Shown one piece after another: positions 16,478-22,252 of a DNA stretch of 59,218 nucleotides. Position numbers and translations under genes: made by a program. The DNA comes from SVTX01 sp964526505 (GTDB lineage: Bacteria; Bacillota; Clostridia; Oscillospirales; CAG-272): assembly GCA_964526505.1 (NCBI GenBank), contig CAZGJC010000007.1, positions 1 through 59,218 on the forward strand, in the 5' to 3' direction. The notes under the pieces are model-generated. The model made no database searches, was not told the origin of the DNA, and worked only from the letters and a program-made list of their open reading frames with translations. Every line of letters starts with the position of its first letter. The first letter of the stretch is position 1.

Positions 16478-17704
16478 ATGGATATCACTGCTTCACAGAT
16501 TGAAAGCATTGTTCGCTCCGTGATAAACTCCATGGGTACGGATTCCGCTCCCAAGGCAAACGGTCCTCTTCCCAAGACCGCTCACGTTGCAATGCTTACA
16601 GATACAAAGAAAATTGAAGTAAAAGAACTTCCCATTCCCGAACTCGGCGACGACGATATTCTCGTCAAAGTCGAAGGTGCCGGTATTTGCGGAACAGACG
16701 TTCACGAATGGAAGATGGACCCGTTCGGTCTTATGCCCGTAATTCTCGGACACGAAGGCACGGGTGAAGTTGTTTACCTCGGTAAGAACGTAAACAAAGA
16801 CACGGCAGGCAAACCTCTCCACGTTGGAGATAAACTCGTAACTTCCGTTATCAGTTGCGGAGATTGTTACGTTTGTCGTATGGTTCCCGGCAGAACAAAC
16901 CTCTGTGACAACCAAGGAGTTTTCGGACTCATCGGTGACAAGAGAGGTCAGTCTGAGGGTAACAGAGTAAACGGTTGGTTCGCCGATTACATGGTAATCA
17001 AGGGCGGTATGGGTGCTACATACTTCCAGGTTAACGAACTCAACCTTAATCAGAGAATGATTCTCGAACTTGCGTGTGTTTGCGTACACGCACTTGAAAG
17101 AGCACAAAGCACAGGACTTCTCAACTTCGGTTCAAAGGTTCTCGTTCAGGGTTGCGGACCAGTAGGTCTCGTAATGATTACGGTTCTTCGTGCCGCAGGT
17201 ATCAACCACATCATCGCAGTTGACGGTAATGAGGACAGACTCAAAACCGCTCAGAAGATGGGTGCAAAGACTACCGTTTGTTTCAAGCGTCCCGATGAAG
17301 ACACACTTGACAAGAGAGTTGCAAAGGTTAAAGCCGTTGCAAACAACGTAGGCGTAGACTTCGCATTCCAATGCACAGGTGCTCCTGTTGCGGCGGCTGA
17401 CATTTACAGTTACATCCGTCGTGGTGGCGGTATGTGCGAAATGGGATTCTTCGTAAACAACGGAGATTATCAGGTTAACCCCCATCTTGCAATGTGCAAC
17501 AAGGAAATCAACATCGTCGGTTCTTGGGACTACTCCGCCGAGGACTATCCTAAGACGGTAGCATTCCTCAAACAGTGTGCCGAGATGAATATTCCGATTG
17601 AAGACCTCATCACTCACACGTTCCCTCTTGATAAGATGAACGAGGCTATGGAAACAAACGTAGCACAGAAGGGTATCAAGATCTGCTACATAAATAATAA
17701 CTAA
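16478..17704 (+). CDS. Zinc-dependent alcohol dehydrogenase with N-terminal encapsulation helix
   Basis: 408 residues of the medium-chain dehydrogenase family. The catalytic zinc site includes C71 (GICGTD) and the following GHEGTGE; the structural zinc site has four cysteines in CGDCYVC and NLC; the Rossmann motif is GCGPVGLV. The first 20 residues (MDITASQIESIVRSVINSMG) are an encapsulation helix, then a Pro/Lys linker. It would reduce propanal to propanol and recycle NADH inside the shell, and may also reduce lactaldehyde to 1,2-propanediol. The start at 16478 has GAAAGGAA upstream; an in-frame ATG at 16418 lies inside the preceding gene and would bury the tag. This replaces the iron-type PduQ of classic Pdu loci. 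Confidence 0.92.
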   Translation: MDITASQIESIVRSVINSMGTDSAPKANGPLPKTAHVAMLTDTKKIEVKELPIPELGDDDILVKVEGAGICGTDVHEWKMDPFGLMPVILGHEGTGEVVYLGKNVNKDTAGKPLHVGDKLVTSVISCGDCYVCRMVPGRTNLCDNQGVFGLIGDKRGQSEGNRVNGWFADYMVIKGGMGATYFQVNELNLNQRMILELACVCVHALERAQSTGLLNFGSKVLVQGCGPVGLVMITVLRAAGINHIIAVDGNEDRLKTAQKMGAKTTVCFKRPDEDTLDKRVAKVKAVANNVGVDFAFQCTGAPVAAADIYSYIRRGGGMCEMGFFVNNGDYQVNPHLAMCNKEINIVGSWDYSAEDYPKTVAFLKQCAEMNIPIEDLITHTFPLDKMNEAMETNVAQKGIKICYINNN

Positions 17705-17717
17705 TCGAGGTTGAATT

Positions 17718-18086
17718 ATGGCAGCACTCGGTATGATTGAGGTGTACGGCTACACCACCTCGATAGTAGTTGCGGACGCAGTTGCAAAAGCTGCGGATGT
17801 TCAAGTTGTAGCTATTGACAAAAACAAGCCTGCAAACGCAGACAAATGTCCCGTTCCGCTTGTTATGGTTGTCAAATTCGAAGGTAACGCAGGTGCTGTT
17901 CAAGCGGCACATGACGCAGGTGTTGCAGAGGCAAAAGCAAGAGGTCTCTACATCACAAGTGAAGTTATCTCAGGTCTTGATGACGGTGTACAGTGGTTCG
18001 CCACGCTCACCGCAACAGGAAGGGACAAACTCAGAAATATGGATATCGGCAACGAAAAGAAGTCGGCGTCCAAAAAAAGTAAATAA
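17718..18086 (+). CDS. BMC-H shell protein with pore cysteine, GrpU-like
   Basis: 122 residues, one BMC domain (about 1-95) with a divergent sequence. The loop that lines the hexamer pore is longer than usual and carries a cysteine (C44 in ADKCPVPLV) where ordinary BMC-H proteins have Lys-Ile-Gly-Ser-Gly. GrpU shell proteins of glycyl-radical propanediol compartments bind an Fe-S cluster at the pore; this gene has the same context and a candidate ligand, so it is called GrpU-like by inference. The C terminus ends in a Lys/Ser-rich tail (EKKSASKKSK). Weak GAGG ribosome site; 13 bases after the dehydrogenase gene. Confidence 0.85.
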   Translation: MAALGMIEVYGYTTSIVVADAVAKAADVQVVAIDKNKPANADKCPVPLVMVVKFEGNAGAVQAAHDAGVAEAKARGLYITSEVISGLDDGVQWFATLTATGRDKLRNMDIGNEKKSASKKSK

Positions 18087-18117
18087 AAATTGTATTTTAT
18101 AAAAGGAGACTAAAATT

Positions 18118-18393
18118 ATGAATGAAGCTCTTGGAATGGTAGAAACCAGAGGACTTGTAGCGGCAATCGAAGCAGCAGATGCTATGGTTAAAGCAGCAAA
18201 CGTTATTCTTATCGGTTCCGAAAAGATCGGTTCCGGACTCGTAAGCGTTATGGTTAGAGGCGACGTTGGAGCAGTTAAGGCTGCAGTTGAAGCAGGCGGA
18301 GCAGCCGCTTCCAGACTCGGCGAAGTTATTGCTACACACGTAATCCCCAGACCTCACACTGACGTTGACAAACTTCTTCCCTCCATTAAGTAA
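18118..18393 (+). CDS. BMC-H hexameric shell protein (PduA/PduJ-like), copy 1
   Basis: 91 residues, a minimal canonical BMC domain. The pore loop is KIGSGL and the edge motif includes the conserved N-terminal EALGMVETRG and HVIPRPH near the C terminus. Hexamers tile the facets and the small pore passes metabolites such as 1,2-propanediol. It differs from the gene at 18786 in only six residues (positions 30, 81, 83 and the last three). Strong AAAAGGAGACT ribosome site suggests high expression. Confidence 0.96.
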   Translation: MNEALGMVETRGLVAAIEAADAMVKAANVILIGSEKIGSGLVSVMVRGDVGAVKAAVEAGGAAASRLGEVIATHVIPRPHTDVDKLLPSIK

Positions 18394-18431
18394 TTTAACT
18401 TAATATAATTTGAAAAGGAACTTACTTGACA

Positions 18432-18716
18432 ATGGAAAAGGCTATTGCATTGCTTGAAGTTCGTGCTATGGTAACTGCCATAGTGGGTCTTGACGCTATG
18501 GTCAAGGCGGCGGACGTCAAACTGATTCATGTCGAGAAGCGTTTGGGCGGTTGGCTTGTAACAGTCGTTGTTGAAGGAACCGTTTCTGCCGTAACCGCCG
18601 CTCTTGAAGCAGGTAAAGAGGCTGCGGCAACGGTCGGAAAAGTAATGTGTGCCGAGGTAATCGCTCGTCCGCATCCCGACATTATGAAATTCGTAAAAAC
18701 CGATGAGGGAGTTTAA
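18432..18716 (+). CDS. BMC-H hexameric shell protein with altered pore (GGW)
   Basis: 94 residues, one BMC domain. Where the neighbouring paralogs have KIGSGL at the pore this protein has KRLGGWL, placing a tryptophan and removing the serine next to the pore. The C terminus (EVIARPHPDIMKFVKT) is slightly longer. An in-frame TTG six bases upstream is an alternative start; the ATG has AAAGGAA about twelve bases before it. The change should alter pore size or selectivity if the loop keeps its usual place. Confidence 0.92.
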   Translation: MEKAIALLEVRAMVTAIVGLDAMVKAADVKLIHVEKRLGGWLVTVVVEGTVSAVTAALEAGKEAAATVGKVMCAEVIARPHPDIMKFVKTDEGV

Positions 18717-18785
18717 AAAATTTCCCCGTCGGAAACCAAATCAAAATTAAAATAATATTTAAACAAACAAAAGGAGATTATACTC

Positions 18786-19061
18786 ATGAACGAAGCACTT
18801 GGTATGGTAGAGACAAGAGGTCTCGTAGCAGCAATCGAAGCAGCAGATGCTATGGTTAAAGCGGCAAACGTTGAACTTATCGGTTCCGAAAAGATCGGTT
18901 CCGGACTCGTAAGCGTTATGGTTAGAGGTGACGTTGGAGCAGTTAAGGCTGCAGTTGAAGCAGGCGGAGCAGCCGCTTCCAGACTCGGCGAAGTTATCGC
19001 TACACACGTTATCCCCAGACCCCACAACGACGTTAACAAACTTCTCCCCACACTCGGCTAA
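18786..19061 (+). CDS. BMC-H hexameric shell protein (PduA/PduJ-like), copy 2
   Basis: 91 residues, nearly identical to the copy at 18118. The central part of the gene (roughly 18832-18995) matches copy 1 at almost every base while the two ends differ at many silent sites. Position 30 is Glu here and Ile in copy 1. Strong AAAAGGAG ribosome site. The two copies probably supply the bulk facet protein. Confidence 0.96.
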   Translation: MNEALGMVETRGLVAAIEAADAMVKAANVELIGSEKIGSGLVSVMVRGDVGAVKAAVEAGGAAASRLGEVIATHVIPRPHNDVNKLLPTLG

Positions 19062-19102
19062 TATTTTAATATCCGAATTCAGGAAAGGTTTCAGGGCGGT
19101 CT

Positions 19103-19161
19103 GTGCGTCACACGCACGTCCGTGCCGTTCTGCCCGAAAGACACAATACTTTCGGGCAGAA
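19103..19161 (+). other. Strong stem-loops between bmcH and pduL
   Basis: GTGCGT/ACGCAC (19103-19117, 3-base loop) is followed by a 13-bp perfect stem TTCTGCCCGAAAG/CTTTCGGGCAGAA (19128-19161, 8-base loop). No T run follows, so it is not a simple terminator. It may protect or process the shell-protein part of the mRNA. Confidence 0.6.
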
Positions 19162-19174
19162 CCCCCGAAAAAAT

Positions 19175-19227
19175 AATTGTCATATAAATGGAATAAACTT
19201 TGCGTTTATTTCGCTTATATGGTAATT
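19175..19227 (+). other. Long bulged hairpin upstream of pduL
   Basis: An outer 13-bp stem (19175-19187 with 19215-19227, two G-U pairs), a symmetric 4x4 internal loop, and an inner 7-bp stem AATAAAC/GTTTATT with loop TTTGC. It ends 78 bases before the pduL start. Function unknown. Confidence 0.6.
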
Positions 19228-19304
19228 ATAAGATTACCTTTTAACAAGTAATAAAATTTGATTATATATCGGCGGATTTTCCGCAGGAAAGGATAAGTCG
19301 CACA

Positions 19305-19958
19305 ATGGAATTAACATCTGCAACAATTGCCGACATTGTAAAAAAGGTGATATCGGAAATAGAACCCGATAATTCATCCGATTTGCAAATTCCCGTCGGT
19401 ATTTCCAACAGGCACATTCACCTGACACGTGAAGACCTTGAAACGCTTTTCGGAGCAGGATACGAACTCACTCCCATAAAGGATCTTTCACAGCCCGGTC
19501 AATACGCTTGTAAGGAGACACTTACAATTATAGGTCCGTCTATGCGTTCGATCGAAGGAGTCAGAGTTTTGGGTCCTCTTCGTAAAGCAAGCCAAGTTGA
19601 AATTTCTGTTACGGACTCGTTCGTTTTGAAAGTTAAGCCCCCTGTACGTGAGTCGGGAAGCCTTGCAGGCTCCGCACCTATCACAATAGTAGGTCCTAAG
19701 GGTATAGTTACTCTCAAAGAGGGATGTATTATAGCAAACAGACACATACATATGAGTCCCGACGACGCAAAAAAATTCGGCGTTAAGGACGGAGATTACA
19801 TAAACGTTGACGCATTTTCCGGAACAAAGAAAACCAGATGGTTTGACGTTCAGATAAGAGTCAATGAGAATTTCAGACTTGAAATGCACGTTGATACCGA
19901 CGATGCAAATGCCGTCGGATTTAAAAACGGCAGTACGGTTACCGTCGCCAAAGACTGA
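19305..19958 (+). CDS. pduL: PduL-type phosphate propanoyltransferase
   Basis: 217 residues. Two zinc-binding repeats are seen, SNRHIHLT near residue 34 and ANRHIHMS near 146, the hallmark of PduL. It converts propionyl-CoA plus phosphate to propionyl phosphate and recycles CoA within the compartment. The N-terminal helix (residues 2-21, ELTSATIADIVKKVISEIE) is an encapsulation tag. It is the only cargo gene separated from the preceding gene by a long gap (243 bases), which holds strong RNA hairpins. Ribosome site AGGAAAGGA. Confidence 0.96.
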   Translation: MELTSATIADIVKKVISEIEPDNSSDLQIPVGISNRHIHLTREDLETLFGAGYELTPIKDLSQPGQYACKETLTIIGPSMRSIEGVRVLGPLRKASQVEISVTDSFVLKVKPPVRESGSLAGSAPITIVGPKGIVTLKEGCIIANRHIHMSPDDAKKFGVKDGDYINVDAFSGTKKTRWFDVQIRVNENFRLEMHVDTDDANAVGFKNGSTVTVAKD

Positions 19959-19982
19959 CAAATAGAAAGCGAGGTAACTGAT

Positions 19983-20246
19983 ATGTTAAAAGGAAAGGTT
20001 GTCGGAAACATAGTTTCCACAAACAAAATAGATAAGTTGGTTGGTTTCAAATTCCTTGAAGTCAGACTTATCGAAAATCAGACTCTTACCGACAAATACG
20101 TAGTAGCCGTTGACAGAATGGTAAGTGCGGGTATCGGAGAGACGGTTCTTATCACTACCGGAAGTAGTGCGAGAATGGCTCTCGGAGATCAATACTCCCC
20201 TGTTGACGCAGTAATCGTCGGAATAGTTGATAAAATAGACCAATAA
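19983..20246 (+). CDS. eutN: BMC-P pentameric vertex protein (EutN/CcmL/PduN family)
   Basis: 87 residues, family-typical length. Begins MLKGKVVGNIVSTNKIDKL and contains the conserved VDRMVSAGIGETVLITTGSSAR segment. Pentamers cap the vertices of the polyhedral shell. It is the only vertex gene in the operon, which is sufficient to close a shell. Confidence 0.95.
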   Translation: MLKGKVVGNIVSTNKIDKLVGFKFLEVRLIENQTLTDKYVVAVDRMVSAGIGETVLITTGSSARMALGDQYSPVDAVIVGIVDKIDQ

Positions 20247-20303
20247 AAATTTCTATATTAAAAGTTCCCGAAAGGCACACCGAAAAGTGTGAAAAAGTAA
20301 AAA

Positions 20304-21626
20304 ATGGCTGATTTAAAATCAATTATGCAAAATGCCGGCATAGTTGGAGCAGGTGGTGCGGGATTCCCTTCCTATGCAAAACTTGCCGACGGAGCCGACA
20401 CACTCGTTATTAACTGTGCGGAATGCGAACCCCTTATGTACACGGACTATATGCTTATGCGTGAGGAAATGTCCAAAATCGTAGAGGGTGCTCAAATCGT
20501 AATGGAATCGACTTCCATAACACACACGTACGTATCCGTTAAAGCACACCGTGCTGAAATGCTCGGTCTCACGGACGGACAAATTCTCGGCAAAGACGTA
20601 AGCGTTAAATTCCTCCCCAACGTTTATCCTATGGGTGACGAAATTAACCTTATATATGAAACGACGGGCAGAGTCGTAAAACCCGGAAATCTTCCCATCA
20701 CGGCAGGCGTTATCGTTATGAACGGCGAAACAGTTTACAACATTCGTCAGGCTGTAAGAGAGAACACTCCCGTTATTGAAAAATGGGTAACCATCGGAGG
20801 TGATATCCCCGAAAGATACACCGTAAGAGTTCCCGTAGGAATGAAGATATCCGAAATTTTCGATAAACTCGGTGTAAAGGTTCGTCCCGACCAGGTTATG
20901 ATCGACGGTGGTCCTTCAATGGGTAAGATCGCTCCTTACGAATCCACGGTTGTTACAAAAACAACAAAGGCAGTTCTCATTCTTCCCAATACGGCAACTT
21001 GCGTTGCACACAAAAAGAGAAGCATGGACGATATGCTCCGCCAGGCGGCATCTTGTTGTTGCGGTTGCAGTCGTTGTACCGAACTTTGCCCCAGACACCT
21101 GCTCGGATATCCTCTTGAACCTCACAAGATGATAAGAGCGGCACTTACAAACGCAGTTATCGACAACCCCGAACTCATCAAGACCGCTTCTCTTTGCTGT
21201 TCTTGCGGAGTATGTGCGGAAGCCGCTTGTTGCAATGATATTTCTCCCAAGGACGTAATTCTCAGTCTCAAAGGAATACTTGCAAAGAACAAGATGAGAT
21301 TTGTTGCTGGAAATGAAGAATATGCTCCCGACAGCAGTCGTCAATATCATATGATTCCCTCGGAAAGATGGGAAGATATTCTCGGAGTACATAGATTTGA
21401 CCACGTAACAAAATATATTCCCGAGCAAATGAAAGCACAGAAGGTTGAGATAAAGATGTCTCAGCACATCGGAGCCCCCTCCGTTCCCACTGTCAACGTA
21501 GGAGACACGGTAAGCGTAGGTCAACTTATAGCAAACGCAGGCAACGGTCTTTCCGTTCCTCAATACGCTTCAATCGGCGGTAAAGTAACTTTCGCCGATC
21601 CCACAAAGATTGTAATCGAAGCATAA
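20304..21626 (+). CDS. pduS: PduS-like flavin and Fe-S protein (RnfC-related)
   Basis: 440 residues. The N-terminal RnfC/NuoF-like part has a Gly-rich nucleotide loop (GAGGAGFPSYAKL, about 12-24) and AECEPLMYTD. Two Cys clusters lie near 249-262 (CCCGCSRCTELCP) and 295-308 (CCSCGVCAEAACC), suitable for two 4Fe-4S clusters, although the second cluster departs from the standard CxxCxxCxxxCP pattern. A C-terminal SLBB/biotinyl-like domain follows. In Pdu systems PduS reduces cobalamin; there is no B12 enzyme here, so the likely task is moving electrons across or within the shell, perhaps with the Cys-pore shell proteins. The ribosome site is poor. Confidence 0.9.
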   Translation: MADLKSIMQNAGIVGAGGAGFPSYAKLADGADTLVINCAECEPLMYTDYMLMREEMSKIVEGAQIVMESTSITHTYVSVKAHRAEMLGLTDGQILGKDVSVKFLPNVYPMGDEINLIYETTGRVVKPGNLPITAGVIVMNGETVYNIRQAVRENTPVIEKWVTIGGDIPERYTVRVPVGMKISEIFDKLGVKVRPDQVMIDGGPSMGKIAPYESTVVTKTTKAVLILPNTATCVAHKKRSMDDMLRQAASCCCGCSRCTELCPRHLLGYPLEPHKMIRAALTNAVIDNPELIKTASLCCSCGVCAEAACCNDISPKDVILSLKGILAKNKMRFVAGNEEYAPDSSRQYHMIPSERWEDILGVHRFDHVTKYIPEQMKAQKVEIKMSQHIGAPSVPTVNVGDTVSVGQLIANAGNGLSVPQYASIGGKVTFADPTKIVIEA

Positions 21627-21655
21627 AAAATAATAAGTAAAGCAGGTAACAATAA

Positions 21656-22201
21656 ATGTATCAGGCAATAGGTGTTATTGAACTTAAAAGTATAGCAAAG
21701 GGTATTGAAGCAACGGATGCGGCACTTAAAAGTGCAGGAATAAGCCTCGTTTCGGCTCGCCCCGCTTGCCCCGGAAAATTTGAGATAATCCTTACGGGTT
21801 CTATCTCCAACGTAACGAGTTCCGTAGAACACGTCAAAGAAAGATTCGGAGACAAACTTGTTGACTCCTCCATTATCGGTCGTATCGACGAACAGGTTAT
21901 CACCGCTCTCTTCGGCACAATGGTTGCAGAAAAGAAAGGCAGTCTCGGTATTATCGAAACATACTCCGCCGCAAGTATCATCAAAGCGGCAGATATCGCA
22001 GTTAAAACCGCAAAAGTTGCGGTTTACGAACTCAGAGTATCCAGAGGTATGGGCGGTAAGGGTGTTGTTCTTATCACGGGTGATGTCGGTGACGTAACCG
22101 CCGCTGTTGAAGCCGGTGCGGATTACGCTAAAAACCAGGGACTTTACCACAATTCCGCAGTAATTCCCGCTCCCCACGAACTTCTTTGGGAACAGATTTA
22201 A
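21656..22201 (+). CDS. pduT: BMC-T tandem-domain shell protein, PduT-like with pore cysteine
   Basis: 181 residues with two fused BMC domains (about 1-90 and 95-181), forming trimers that mimic hexamers. The first-domain pore loop contains C38 in RPACPGKF, the same residue number and context as the 4Fe-4S ligand of PduT. It directly follows the PduS-like gene, the expected redox partner. The second domain ends in VIPAPHELLWEQI. Confidence 0.93.
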   Translation: MYQAIGVIELKSIAKGIEATDAALKSAGISLVSARPACPGKFEIILTGSISNVTSSVEHVKERFGDKLVDSSIIGRIDEQVITALFGTMVAEKKGSLGIIETYSAASIIKAADIAVKTAKVAVYELRVSRGMGGKGVVLITGDVGDVTAAVEAGADYAKNQGLYHNSAVIPAPHELLWEQI

Positions 22202-22252
22202 TTCGCTGTAAATTAAATCAAAAAATCAAGATAAACGTAAGGATTTTGTGAT

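Noticed and set aside
20916..21563. 215-residue minus-strand ORF opposite pduS
   Set aside because: Shadow of pduS; no independent coding signs.
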